A stretch of 64,000 bases of DNA from Pigmentiphaga litoralis (GTDB lineage: Bacteria; Pseudomonadota; Gammaproteobacteria; Burkholderiales; Burkholderiaceae_B). Position 1 is the first letter of the stretch, and every line of letters starts with the position of its first letter. The DNA lies in NCBI RefSeq assembly GCF_014651835.1, contig NZ_BMXQ01000001.1, positions 1,054,001 to 1,118,000 of the forward strand, in the 5' to 3' direction. This document shows positions 36,420-45,930 of this stretch, piece by piece. A model generated the notes under the pieces. That model worked only from the letters and a program-made list of their open reading frames with translations. It was not told the DNA's origin and did not search any database. Position numbers and translations under genes: made by a program.

Positions 36420-36617
36420 TTAGGCGTACGGCAACATTGCCCGGACGGATTTCACGTCGGCCTTGGCGACCTCGGCGGAACCACGCAGCTGGCGCTTGGT
36501 CTTGGTCGTTTTCTTGGTCAAAATGTGGCGCTTGAACGCCTGACCACGTTTGATCGTACCGCCTGGGCGGACGACAAAGCGCTTGGAGGCGCTTTTCTTC
36601 GATTTCATCTTAGGCAC
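36420..36617 (-). CDS. rpmI: 50S ribosomal protein L35
   Basis: The 65-residue basic product matches L35 ([36 protein letters not shown]). The start codon is GTG at 36617, with AGGAAA about 10 bases upstream; the in-frame ATG three codons later would remove conserved residues. The 248-bp gap up to infC contains a weak hairpin (36743-36763) and may hold the L20-responsive leader known from other bacteria. Confidence 0.97.
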   Translation of the reverse strand: MPKMKSKKSASKRFVVRPGGTIKRGQAFKRHILTKKTTKTKRQLRGSAEVAKADVKSVRAMLPYA

Positions 36618-36865
36618 GATGAGACTTTCCTGTTGTTTACATGCTCACGGGTGGACCCACCAACGAACGGTGAGGCACTTGATGACCCGCATTCACTTGT
36701 TATGACCACTGTCCGGAAACGCACCGCAGGCAAGGTAGCAACGCCTGAAAGAAGAACTCAGGCAGTTCCAACACCCTCACACTCTGGATTTAAAAGCGCC
36801 CGGAACGCGTGGTTTTGCCCGAAATCACGTAAAAGCGATTCCGGGCAGCCAAAGAGTATACCGCG

Positions 36866-37414
36866 TTATTCGCCGGAAGGCTTGCCTGCCGGCACGACCT
36901 TTTTCTTTGGAGACAGCACCATGACCATCTGCCGACCTTCCAGCTTGGGCATGGCTTCGACGATTGCCGTATCCAGCAAGTCGTCGCGAACCCGTTCCAA
37001 CACCCGCATGCCGAGTTCCTGGTGGGCCATTTCACGGCCGCGGAAGCGCAGCGTGACCTTGGCCTTGTCGCCTTCTTCAAGGAACCGCTTCAGGTTACGC
37101 AGTTTGACCTGGTAATCGCCTTCATCGGTACCCGGACGGAATTTGACTTCCTTGACCTGGATGATCTTTTGCTTGAGCTTGGCTTCGTGCTGACGCTTCT
37201 GCTCCTGGTACTTGAATTTGCCGAAATCCATCAGGCGGCAGACCGGAGGCTGCGCGGTGGGGGCAATTTCTACCAGGTCGACGTCGGCTTGCTCGGACAG
37301 CCTGACTGCTTCGGCGATCTTGACGATGCCAAGCGCTTCACCGTCGACTCCAATCAGGCGCACCTCTGGTACGTTGATTTCACCATTGATGCGATTCGGC
37401 TTGTCGGTTGCGAT
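36866..37414 (-). CDS. infC: Translation initiation factor IF-3, ATC start codon
   Basis: IF-3 keeps ribosomal subunits apart and checks the start codon. The 182-residue product is complete only if translation begins at an ATC codon (37414-37412), giving [12 protein letters not shown] after the first residue. AGGAG lies about 9 bases upstream, and there is no in-frame ATG, GTG or TTG between it and the IF-3 N-terminus. The first conventional start, a GTG at 37363, would cut off part of the N-terminal domain. E. coli infC uses ATT in the same way, allowing IF-3 to repress its own translation. Confidence 0.93.
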   Translation of the reverse strand: MATDKPNRINGEINVPEVRLIGVDGEALGIVKIAEAVRLSEQADVDLVEIAPTAQPPVCRLMDFGKFKYQEQKRQHEAKLKQKIIQVKEVKFRPGTDEGDYQVKLRNLKRFLEEGDKAKVTLRFRGREMAHQELGMRVLERVRDDLLDTAIVEAMPKLEGRQMVMVLSPKKKVVPAGKPSGE

Positions 37415-37521
37415 GTTTGAAACTCCTAATTTGATTGAGTGACCATGCGGCGCGAGTGCAGCGTCGGCGCGTGCTCGACGCTGCTGCCCCGCCGTGGGGA
37501 TCCGTTACGGGCCGTGTCCGG

Positions 37522-39471
37522 TTACTTCGGAGCGGCGGGCAGATCCAGATTGCGGCGGTCGGAGACGTCGGTTGCGAGCCGGGATGCGAAGGCATCGATA
37601 GGCATGACACCCAGATCGACGCCACCCCGGGCGCGCACAGCCACTGAAGCAGCCTGCGCTTCCTTGTCGCCTACTACGAGGATATAAGGAATTTTTTGCA
37701 GACTGTGCTCACGGATTTTATAGGTGATTTTCTCGCCGCGCAAATCCGAATTGACGCGGAACCCCTGCTTTTTCAGATTGTCGGCCACGCTTTTGGCGTA
37801 GTCCGCCGACGAAGCCGAGATATTCACCACCACGGCCTGGGTCGGCGCAAGCCACGGCGGCATGGCGCCCGAGTAGTGCTCGATCAGCATGCCGATGAAG
37901 CGCTCGAACGATCCAAGGATCGCCCGGTGAAGCATCACGGGCACCAGGCGCTGGTCGTTCTGGTCGACGTATTCGGCGCCCAGACGGCCCGGCATGGAAA
38001 AGTCGACCTGGATCGTGCCGCACTGCCAGTGGCGGCCGATCGCATCCTTCAGGGTGTATTCGATCTTCGGACCGTAGAACGCGCCTTCTCCGGGCGTGAT
38101 GTCGAACTCGCAACCCGAGCGGCGCAGGCTTTCGATCAGCGCGTGTTCGGCCTTGTCCCAGCTTTCGTCCGAACCGATCCGGTTTTCCGGACGCGTCGCC
38201 ACCTTGTACAGGATCTCGCCAAAGCCGAAATCGCGGTACACGCTCTGCAGCAGCGACGTGAAGGCCACGCACTCGTCCAGGATCTGGTCATCGGTACAGA
38301 AGATGTGACCGTCGTCTTGCGTAAAGCCGCGCACACGCATCATGCCGTGCAAGGAACCCGAGGGCTCGTTGCGGTGGCACTGGCCGAACTCGCCATACCG
38401 CAGCGGCAGGTCGCGGTACGAATGCAGGTTGGACTTGAAGATCTGCACGTGACCCGGGCAGTTCATCGGCTTTAGCGCGTAGTAGCGATTCTCGGATTCC
38501 GTCGTGAACATGTTGTCACGGTAGTTATCCCAGTGGCCGGTCTTTTCCCACAACGAACGGTCCAGGATCTGCGGCGCCTTGACTTCCTGGTAGCCGTTGT
38601 CACGGTACACGCTGCGCATGTACTGCTCGACGTTCTGCCAGATCGTCCAGCCCTTGGGGTGCCAAAAGATCAGGCCCGGCGCTTCTTCCTGGAAATGGAA
38701 CAGGTCAAGCTCGCGGCCCAAACGGCGGTGATCCCGCTTTTCGGCTTCTTCCAGCTGATGCAGGTACTGGTCCTGGTCTTCTTTTTTGGCCCAGGCCGTG
38801 CCGTAGATCCGCTGCAGCATTTCGTTCTTGCTGTCGCCGCGCCAGTAGGCGCCAGCCACCTTCATCAGCTTGAAGACCTTCAGCTTGCCGGTGGTCGGCA
38901 CGTGCGGGCCGCGGCACAGGTCCAAAAAATCGCCTTCGCGATACAGCGTGATGGGCTGGTCGGCCGGAATGGACGAGATGATCTCGGCCTTGTACTTTTC
39001 GCCGATCGAATTAAAGAAGGCCACCGCGTCGTCGCGCTTCCATTCTTCGCGGGTGACCGGCTCGTCTTTCTTGGCGAGCTCGACCATCTTGGCTTCGATG
39101 GCGGTCAGGTCTTCGGGCGTGAACGGGCGCGAATACGAAAAATCGTAGTAGAAGCCATTGTCGATGACCGGGCCGATCGTCACCTGGGCCGACGGGTACA
39201 GCAACTTGACCGCGTAGGCGAGCAAGTGCGCCGTCGAATGGCGGATGGTATCGAGCCCGTCGGCGTCCTTGGCGGTCACGATCGCCAGCCTGGCGTCACG
39301 GTCGATGGTGAAGCTGGTGTCGACCAGGCGCGACTCGCCGTCGTCAAGCGTGACCCGCCCCGCCAGCGCAGCCTTGGCCAAGCCGGCGCCGATCGACGCA
39401 GCCACTTCGCCCACGGTCACCGGACCGGGAAACTCACGCTGGGAGCCGTCGGGCAGCGTTACCTGAATCAT
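37522..39471 (-). CDS. thrS: Threonyl-tRNA synthetase
   Basis: The 649-residue product has the TGS domain (about 1-60), the editing domain (about 65-225, with [11 protein letters not shown]), the class II core with the zinc ligands in [22 protein letters not shown] and [14 protein letters not shown], and a C-terminal anticodon-binding domain. It charges tRNA-Thr and clears mischarged Ser. The ATG at 39471 is preceded by CGAGG. It heads the thrS-infC-rpmI-rplT block and has a structured leader. Confidence 0.97.
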   Translation of the reverse strand: MIQVTLPDGSQREFPGPVTVGEVAASIGAGLAKAALAGRVTLDDGESRLVDTSFTIDRDARLAIVTAKDADGLDTIRHSTAHLLAYAVKLLYPSAQVTIGPVIDNGFYYDFSYSRPFTPEDLTAIEAKMVELAKKDEPVTREEWKRDDAVAFFNSIGEKYKAEIISSIPADQPITLYREGDFLDLCRGPHVPTTGKLKVFKLMKVAGAYWRGDSKNEMLQRIYGTAWAKKEDQDQYLHQLEEAEKRDHRRLGRELDLFHFQEEAPGLIFWHPKGWTIWQNVEQYMRSVYRDNGYQEVKAPQILDRSLWEKTGHWDNYRDNMFTTESENRYYALKPMNCPGHVQIFKSNLHSYRDLPLRYGEFGQCHRNEPSGSLHGMMRVRGFTQDDGHIFCTDDQILDECVAFTSLLQSVYRDFGFGEILYKVATRPENRIGSDESWDKAEHALIESLRRSGCEFDITPGEGAFYGPKIEYTLKDAIGRHWQCGTIQVDFSMPGRLGAEYVDQNDQRLVPVMLHRAILGSFERFIGMLIEHYSGAMPPWLAPTQAVVVNISASSADYAKSVADNLKKQGFRVNSDLRGEKITYKIREHSLQKIPYILVVGDKEAQAASVAVRARGGVDLGVMPIDAFASRLATDVSDRRNLDLPAAPK

Positions 39472-39575
39472 GACAAACCTCGAAAGAGAAAGCGGTAGTG
39501 GGAACAGCCAGGGGTACAGCACCGGTGCAAGACGCAGGGCGCAGTACAGACCGCGCGATGCGAAACCATTGGACG

Positions 39576-39597
39576 AAAAAAAAGCGGCCATGGCCGC
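39576..39597 (-). terminator. Terminator hairpin in the thrS leader
   Basis: GCGGCCATGGCCGC (39584-39597) is a perfect palindrome. On the minus strand it is followed by eight Ts. It lies about 113 bases ahead of the thrS ATG and about 330 bases after tRNA-Val, so it can be a thrS attenuator or the end of the tRNA transcript. Two small hairpins (39787-39806 and 39811-39832) lie upstream. The stretch 39598-39925 is less GC-rich than its surroundings and holds no gene I can support. Confidence 0.75.
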
Positions 39598-39925
39598 GTT
39601 TCATTTCCGATTCTGCAAGGACCCCGATGTGGTCGGGACAATCAACAACAGCCCTCAGAAAAACCAGCGCGACTAGGCGACGATTTCTCTGCGAGTAGTT
39701 CGTGCGCAGTGCACATCAAACTTAAGCGCTTCGACTTCAAGTGCTTCAATCAAGACAGAACGCATGTTCCGGCATTTCCTGAGTATCCGGCAGAATGATT
39801 TGCCGGTTCCGAGAATATCTGTGGACATTCTCTGGAGATTCAAGCTGGACGTTGACTCACAATCGAATCGCACGGTGTTTATGCGACCAACCTACACACA
39901 CATACTCAGCTTGAAGGGAAATAAC

Positions 39926-40002
39926 TGGTAGGCAGTACTGGGTTCGAACCAGCGACCTCTTCGATGTCAACGAAGCGCTCTAACCAACTGAGCTAACCGC
40001 CT
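39926..40002 (-). tRNA. tRNA-Val (GAC)
   Basis: The minus strand folds into a complete 77-base tRNA: acceptor AGGCGGT/ACTGCCT, D arm GCTCAGTTGGTTAGAGC, anticodon stem CTTCG/CGAAG around TTGACAT with anticodon GAC, T loop GTTCGAAC and an encoded CCA. It lies upstream of thrS in the same direction. Confidence 0.96.
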
Positions 40003-40060
40003 GCAGCAGCAACGAATGAAACTATAACCTAATTAATATCGGCTTGTCAAAGTGCTGACG

Positions 40061-41029
40061 CTAGGAGAATTCATTCATTGCCTCGCTTCCCGCGACGCGC
40101 GCTTCGTGCATCGACGCCTGACCCAGCAGCCACGCGGAAAACGCAGCAATCGCCGCGTCGCCCTCCCGGTGATGCTCATAAACGATCACATAGGGCTCGG
40201 ACGGCGCCAGCGCATGCGCAAATGGCGCCACGAGTCGACCGGACGCCAATTCTTCCTCCATCAGGACGCGGGGCGCCATGGCCACGCCCAATCCGTCGAG
40301 CGCAGCTTCAAGCGCCAGATAGGTGTGATCGAAGCTGACGGTTGCCGATGGAATCAGCGATGAGGCACGCGCGTACGTCTGCCAATGCCCCCAGTCATCG
40401 GGCCGCATGTCGGCGGTCAGCCACGTCTGGCCCGCCAGCACCGACAAGGCTTCCCCGGACAGAGCGCCGCCCCGCTCGCACAAGGTCACTCCCTTGAATC
40501 GTGTGGCGATGCTCGGCGCACACATCGGGGTGACCGACTCCTGCATGAACGGCAAGCCATGGCGCTGCGGATGACGGTTTGCTCCGCGCCGAATGACGAC
40601 ATCAACCCCTGGGGGCCATACGCCGTTCTGCTCCCGCCGGTTGTTGAGACGGATTCCGATCTCGGGATGCAGGCGCAGAAAGCTCGTGAGCCGGGGGACC
40701 AGCCAGTGCAGGGTCAAGGTCGGCGGTGCACTGACGACCAGTTGCGCGGCCTCGGGCAGGGGCAACGGTGCAATGCGTCCGATCGCCTCCGCAACCTGGT
40801 CCAAGGCAGGGCTGACCGCTTCGAGCAGTCCGCGGCCCGCGGCCGTCAACCCCAGCCGGCGTGCGCTGCGGTCGAACAGCGCCACCCCCATCCAGCTTTC
40901 CAGGTTCGCCAATTGTTTGCTCACGGCGCCGTGCGATACGCACAGCTCGTTGGCGGCCGGCACGACGCCCCCCAGGCGCGCCGCTGCCTCGAAGGTCTTG
41001 AGGCTGTTCAGGGGCGGTAAGCGGCGCAT
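40061..41029 (-). CDS. LysR family regulator (GcvA-like)
   Basis: The 322-residue product begins MRRLPPLNSLKTFEAAARLG, the typical GcvA-branch N-terminus, with an HTH at CVSHGAVSKQLANLESWMG and a C-terminal effector domain. AGGA lies just before the ATG. It is divergent from the Bug and PrpD-family operon at 41157, which it probably controls; the 127-bp gap is the shared promoter region. Confidence 0.9.
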   Translation of the reverse strand: MRRLPPLNSLKTFEAAARLGGVVPAANELCVSHGAVSKQLANLESWMGVALFDRSARRLGLTAAGRGLLEAVSPALDQVAEAIGRIAPLPLPEAAQLVVSAPPTLTLHWLVPRLTSFLRLHPEIGIRLNNRREQNGVWPPGVDVVIRRGANRHPQRHGLPFMQESVTPMCAPSIATRFKGVTLCERGGALSGEALSVLAGQTWLTADMRPDDWGHWQTYARASSLIPSATVSFDHTYLALEAALDGLGVAMAPRVLMEEELASGRLVAPFAHALAPSEPYVIVYEHHREGDAAIAAFSAWLLGQASMHEARVAGSEAMNEFS

Positions 41030-41156
41030 GGTTCCTTTTCCTCACATCAACCCGGAAATCTATTCGCTGGAGCGCGACCGCCGCCCTGCCTAGAATCACC
41101 GCAACTGGCCAACGACAGGCAGAGCCAGAACCCCATCATAGTTCCGGAGACTGCTC

Positions 41157-42152
41157 ATGCTTTCCCACCTGCTCTCCCGCGCCCAGGTCATTGTCTTCAC
41201 GACCTTGGCAACCGCGATCGCCTTTGCCGCTCCCCTGGTCCACGCCGCAGACGCCTACCCTTCCCGTCCCATCCGGCTCATCGTCCCATTCGAGCCGGGC
41301 GGCAGCACTGACCTGACCGCGCGGATCACGGCACAGCACATGAGCGAACGCCTGGGACAAAGCATCGTCGTCGAGAACAAGGCGGGCGCGGGGGGCAATA
41401 TCGGCACGGACGCCGTCGCAAAGAGCAAGCCGGATGGCTACACCCTGCTCTGGGCGAACGTCGCACCGGTCGCCATCAATCCCCACCTGTACGCCAAAAT
41501 GCCCTACGACGCCGTGAAGGACCTGGCGCCGGTGGGTCTGGCGACCGTGTTCCCCAACGTGCTTGTGGTGAAAGCGGCGTTCCCCGCGGACACCCTTGCG
41601 CAGTTCGTCTCCAGATCCAAAGGCGAGCTCAAAGGCCTGACATACGGCTCGGCGGGCAATGGCAGTTCGACGCACCTGGCGGCGGAATGGCTCAAGACGG
41701 AACTTGGCGCCAATTGGCTGCATGTGCCCTACAAGGGCGGCGGGCCTGCCCTGCTCGCTGTCGCCGCGGGCCAGGTCGACATGTACTTCAGCAGCGTGCC
41801 GGCCGCCCTGCCCTATATCAAGAACGGCACATTGAAAGCCATCGGCGTCACCAGCCTGAAGCGTGCGCCTTCCTTGCCGGACGTACCCACCATCGCAAGC
41901 GCCGGCCTTCCCAACTACGAAGCCTTGAACTGGAATGGCATGATGGCGCCGGCGGGCACGCCCGTGGCGGTACTCGACAGGCTCAGTACGGCCATGCGCG
42001 AGACGCTGGAGTCAGAGGCCGTACGCACCAAACTGACCGCCCAGGGCGCTGAACCGTCGCCCACCACTCGTGAGGCTTTCGCAGCCTATCTGGTCTCGGA
42101 AAGCACCAAGTGGGGCCGGATCGCCAAGCTCGCCAACGCCAGGATCGAGTGA
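41157..42152 (+). CDS. Bug family substrate-binding protein
   Basis: The 331-residue periplasmic protein has a signal peptide (about 1-31, ending VHAAD) and clear Bug motifs: PIRLIVPFEPGGSTDLTAR, VVENKAGAGGNIGTDAVAKS and DGYTLLWAN. No TctA/TctB genes adjoin. Its stop overlaps the start of a PrpD-family gene (TGATG), so both belong to one operon, and the ligand may be a tricarboxylate or related acid that the PrpD homologue dehydrates. GGAGA lies upstream of the ATG. Confidence 0.92.
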   Translation: MLSHLLSRAQVIVFTTLATAIAFAAPLVHAADAYPSRPIRLIVPFEPGGSTDLTARITAQHMSERLGQSIVVENKAGAGGNIGTDAVAKSKPDGYTLLWANVAPVAINPHLYAKMPYDAVKDLAPVGLATVFPNVLVVKAAFPADTLAQFVSRSKGELKGLTYGSAGNGSSTHLAAEWLKTELGANWLHVPYKGGGPALLAVAAGQVDMYFSSVPAALPYIKNGTLKAIGVTSLKRAPSLPDVPTIASAGLPNYEALNWNGMMAPAGTPVAVLDRLSTAMRETLESEAVRTKLTAQGAEPSPTTREAFAAYLVSESTKWGRIAKLANARIE

Positions 42153-43630
42153 TGGCAGGCGTTGGAACCAATGCGGTGTGGCACAGCGAAGCGGTTATCG
42201 ATGCCATCGCCGACTTCGTGGTCGCCCCCGTCGCCTGGCCCGACCCCACGCTGGACACCACACGGCTTTGTCTGGTCGATGCCGTTGGCTGCGCGATCGG
42301 CGCGGTCGGCGACCCGGACTGCGCCCGGCTGCTGAGTCCGCTTTTTTCGCCTGCGCCGGGATGGGAGATGGTTCCCATACCCGGGACCGCTTGGCGGCTC
42401 GATCCCGTCACGGCAGCCTTCGACATCGGTTGCGCGATACGTTGGCTCGACTTCAGCGACACCAGTTTTGTGGGCGGCCATCCGTCGGACAACCTGGGGG
42501 CGATCCTGGCAGCCGCGTGCTACGGCAGCCGGGCGCGTCAGCGCCAGGGGCTGCCGCCGCTCACGCTGCGCGACGTGCAGGACGCCATGATCAAGGCCTA
42601 CGAGATCCAAGGCCGCCTTGCCCAAGCCAACCGTTTCGACCACCCTGCGGTCGGGCTCGACCATGTCATTGGCGTCAAGATCGCGTCCACGGTGGTCGCC
42701 ACCCACCTGCTGGGCGGGGACGCACAGGCGATTCGCCGTGCGCTCAGCAACGCTTTCCTGGATGGCCAGGCGTTGAACGCCTATCGGCACACGCCCAATG
42801 CCGGCACACGCAAAGGCTGGGCAGGCGGGGATGCCTGCGCGCGAGCCATCTGGCTTGCGCTGCGCACGCTGCAGGGCGAAATGGGTTACCCGCAGCCGCT
42901 GTCCGCGCCGGTGTGGGGCTTTGAAGCGGTACACCTTGGCGGACGCCCGGTGGCCCTGGCGCAGCCGCTGGGCCACGGCGTCATGGACGGGGTCATCTTC
43001 AAGCTGTCACCCTGCCAGCGCAACGCAAGCACGGCGCTAGAAAGTGCCGCGATGCTGCGGCCATGGCTGGCGGATCGACTGGACGACATCGCGACGATAC
43101 GCATCTACACCCACGATGAAGTGATGCGACGCATCAACAAGACCGGTCCGCTCACCACGCGCGCCGCGCGCGACCATTCGCTTCAGTACATCGTCGCCAC
43201 TGCCTTGCTCAAGGGCGCGGTACATAGCGAGGACTACAGCGACGAGAGCGCCAGCGACCCGCGTATCGACGCGCTGCGCGACAAGATGGAAGTCATCGAA
43301 GACCCGGCGTATACCGCCGGCCATCACGACCCGGCAAGAGTGAGCTGTGCCAATGCCGTGCAGATCGTGTTGCGTTCAGGTGAGACCTCGAACCGGGTCG
43401 AGACGCTGTACCCGATGGGAGACCCGACGCGACGGGCCGAATGCCTGCCGCGCCTGCTCGAGAAGTTTGCCGGGCTGACGGCCAGATACTGGTCCGAGCC
43501 GCAGCGCGCCCAGGTGTTGGCAGGCCTGAGTCACCAGGCGGCCATGACGTCCATCAACGTTGAAGACTGGCTCGACGGCCTTGCCGCGGGCCCTGACAGC
43601 CCGACGGGCTGGCCCTTTGCAATCGTCTAA
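42152..43630 (+). CDS. MmgE/PrpD family protein, close paralogue of PrpD
   Basis: This 492-residue protein is co-linear with the PrpD at 23294-24745 and shares its diagnostic segments: CLVDAVGCAIGAVGDPDC, RWLDFSDTSFVGGHPSDN, DGQALNAYRHTPNAGTRKG and INKTGPLTTRAARDHSLQY. The resemblance includes the true-PrpD KTGPL motif, so 2-methylcitrate or a close analogue is a reasonable substrate. It lacks other prp genes and is paired with a Bug protein instead, which suggests an exogenous tricarboxylate. Its TAA overlaps the relA stop on the other strand by four bases. Confidence 0.87.
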   Translation: MAGVGTNAVWHSEAVIDAIADFVVAPVAWPDPTLDTTRLCLVDAVGCAIGAVGDPDCARLLSPLFSPAPGWEMVPIPGTAWRLDPVTAAFDIGCAIRWLDFSDTSFVGGHPSDNLGAILAAACYGSRARQRQGLPPLTLRDVQDAMIKAYEIQGRLAQANRFDHPAVGLDHVIGVKIASTVVATHLLGGDAQAIRRALSNAFLDGQALNAYRHTPNAGTRKGWAGGDACARAIWLALRTLQGEMGYPQPLSAPVWGFEAVHLGGRPVALAQPLGHGVMDGVIFKLSPCQRNASTALESAAMLRPWLADRLDDIATIRIYTHDEVMRRINKTGPLTTRAARDHSLQYIVATALLKGAVHSEDYSDESASDPRIDALRDKMEVIEDPAYTAGHHDPARVSCANAVQIVLRSGETSNRVETLYPMGDPTRRAECLPRLLEKFAGLTARYWSEPQRAQVLAGLSHQAAMTSINVEDWLDGLAAGPDSPTGWPFAIV

Positions 43631-45864
43631 CGCCGGGATACCTCGACCACCCCCACGACATCACGAATGCCCGCCAATGCCTTGTTCAGGTGCTCGGCAT
43701 TGCCCACCTCGGCCGTGAACACCATTCTTGCCTGCAACTGCCGGCTTTGGGTGTTCACGCCAATCACGTTGATGCGCTGGCGCGCGAAGACTTCGGAGAT
43801 ATCGCGCAGCAGGCCATGACGGTCGGCGGACATGACGACAATGTCGACCGGATAGACGGCGTCGCGGGTGTCGCCCCAGGTGACGTCGATGATACGTTCG
43901 CGTTCGCGGTCGGCCAGCGCCAGGAAGCTCTTGCAGTCGCGGCGGTGGATGGACACGCCGCGGCCGCGCGTGACGAAACCGGAGATCAGGTCGGGCGGCG
44001 CCGGGCGGCAGCATTTGGCCAGCTGGGTCATCAGCGAGTCCACGCCCACGACCAGCACGCCGCTCTTCCCAGCATGGGCCGGGCTTTCGGACAGGCTGGG
44101 GCGATTGAGCGCCGCCAGTTCGATCTCGGGCTCGACCGTGGGCGTCTCGAACGCCGACCCCACCTGGCGCAGGCCGAATTCGTCTTTGGCAATGGCCACG
44201 TACAGGTCATCGGCGCAGGCGAACCCCAGCTGCTGGGCCAGTTGCTCAAGATTGGTCGCGGTCTTGCCCAGGCGTTGCAGCTCTTTGTCGAGCATGCCCT
44301 GACCCTGGGCGATCCGTTGCTGGATGTCGATGGCGTTGAACCATGCGCGCACCTTGGCGCGCGAGCGCTGGCTGGCAAGGTAGGCCAGTTGCGGATTCAG
44401 CCAGTCGCGCGACGGGCCGCCCGATTTGGTCGTGATGACTTCGACGGTCTGCCCGGTGATCAGGCGGGTGTTGAGCGGGACCATCACGCCGTCGACGCGC
44501 GCGCCGCGGCAGCGATGCCCCAGGTCGGTATGCACCTGGTAGGCAAAGTCGACCGGCGTCGCGCCCGACGGCAGTTCGATCACGCGGGCCTGCGGGGTCA
44601 GCACATAGATGTTGTCGTCAAGCTGGTCGAGCGCGGTCGCGCCCAGGGTCTCGTCGACCTGCACGTCGCTTTTCCACGCCAGCAGCTGCCGGATCCACGA
44701 CAGCTTGCGGTCGTATTCGGAATCGGCGCTGACATTGCCGCCCTTGGCGCCCGCTTCCTTGTAGCGCCAGTGGGCCGCCATCCCGAACTCGGCGAACTGG
44801 TGCATTTCTTCGGTGCGGATCTGCACTTCGAACGGCCGGCCGTCGTCGTCATACACGACCGTATGCAAGGACCGGTAGCCGTTGGGCTTGGGCCGCGATA
44901 TGTAGTCGTCGAATTCATTGGGCACCGGTGTCCACAGGTTGTGGACCAGGCTGAGCGCCGTATAGCAGGTGCGGATGTCGTCGACGATAATGCGCAGCGC
45001 CCGCAGATCGAACAGGCTGGCGAAATCCATGCGCTTGTTGCGCATCTTGTTCCAGATGCTGTAGATGTGCTTGGGCCGGCCGGTGACCTCGCCTGCAATG
45101 CCCGCCGCAGCCAGCGCGGCCGATACCCGGGTGACCGCCTGATTGATGAAAAGCTCGCGTTCAACCCGCTTTTCTTCGAGCAGGCGGGCAATTTCCTTGT
45201 AGCGCACGGGCTCAAGGAAACGAAAGGCCAGGTCTTCCATTTCCCACTTGATCTGCCAGATGCCCAGGCGGTTGGCCAGCGGCGCGTACAGCTCCAAGGT
45301 CTCGCGCGCAACGGACTCTTCCAGCGGCAACTTGCTTTGCGCGTGCCAGCGCAGGGTCTGCAGGCGCGACGCCAGGCGCATCAGCACGATGCGCAAGTCG
45401 GCCGCCATGGCAAGCAGCATCTTGCGCAGCATTTCGGACTGCGCGCCGCTGCCGGCGGAAGAATCGCTGGCGTCACGCGTGACCTGCCCCAGCCGGATCA
45501 GCGCGCGAAAGCCGTGCACCAGCCGGCCGATCTCGGCGCCGAAGCGCAGCGTGACCGGGTCCTTGCTTGGGTTGGCGTTGACTTCACGGTTGCCGACCGC
45601 GGTGGCAAGCATGGCCGCCATGCGGGTGTGGACGTCCACCTGCAGGCCGGACAGGATGGCGACCACCCCTGCGGCATGGCCGGCCAGCGACTCTTCGCCC
45701 ACCACCCCGTCGCGCTCGAAACGGGGCAAGGCCCACGCCAGCGCCTGACGAAGCTCTTCCTGCGCATCGAACGACAGACCGTCGTTGGCGACGAGATTCC
45801 ACGCGTCCCCGAAGTGGGACATCACGGCAGAAGAAGCTTGAAGGGTGGTATCGCTCATCGTCAT
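43627..45864 (-). CDS. relA: (p)ppGpp synthetase RelA
   Basis: The 745-residue product has the Rel/Spo layout: an N-terminal degenerate HD region (about 25-170), a synthetase domain (about 230-370, with RPKHIYSIWNKM and KPNGYRSLHTVVYDDDGRPF), a TGS domain, a helical region and a C-terminal ACT domain. The usual hydrolase HD pair is absent, and the synthetase carries EFDDYIS (the ExDD form of RelA rather than the RxKD form of SpoT). It therefore should only synthesise (p)ppGpp, on ribosomes with uncharged tRNA. Start at 45864 or 45858; neither has a strong ribosome site. Confidence 0.94.
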   Translation of the reverse strand: MTMSDTTLQASSAVMSHFGDAWNLVANDGLSFDAQEELRQALAWALPRFERDGVVGEESLAGHAAGVVAILSGLQVDVHTRMAAMLATAVGNREVNANPSKDPVTLRFGAEIGRLVHGFRALIRLGQVTRDASDSSAGSGAQSEMLRKMLLAMAADLRIVLMRLASRLQTLRWHAQSKLPLEESVARETLELYAPLANRLGIWQIKWEMEDLAFRFLEPVRYKEIARLLEEKRVERELFINQAVTRVSAALAAAGIAGEVTGRPKHIYSIWNKMRNKRMDFASLFDLRALRIIVDDIRTCYTALSLVHNLWTPVPNEFDDYISRPKPNGYRSLHTVVYDDDGRPFEVQIRTEEMHQFAEFGMAAHWRYKEAGAKGGNVSADSEYDRKLSWIRQLLAWKSDVQVDETLGATALDQLDDNIYVLTPQARVIELPSGATPVDFAYQVHTDLGHRCRGARVDGVMVPLNTRLITGQTVEVITTKSGGPSRDWLNPQLAYLASQRSRAKVRAWFNAIDIQQRIAQGQGMLDKELQRLGKTATNLEQLAQQLGFACADDLYVAIAKDEFGLRQVGSAFETPTVEPEIELAALNRPSLSESPAHAGKSGVLVVGVDSLMTQLAKCCRPAPPDLISGFVTRGRGVSIHRRDCKSFLALADRERERIIDVTWGDTRDAVYPVDIVVMSADRHGLLRDISEVFARQRINVIGVNTQSRQLQARMVFTAEVGNAEHLNKALAGIRDVVGVVEVSRR

Positions 45865-45930
45865 ACACTTTAAATCGCGCAGGGTTGCAAGGGTGCGACC
45901 ACTGCCTTTCAGACCCGGGAACCACACATC

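Noticed and set aside
39673-39873. Possible small minus-strand gene of 66 codons between thrS and tRNA-Val
   Set aside because: No ribosome site or recognisable feature, and it overlaps likely leader hairpins.
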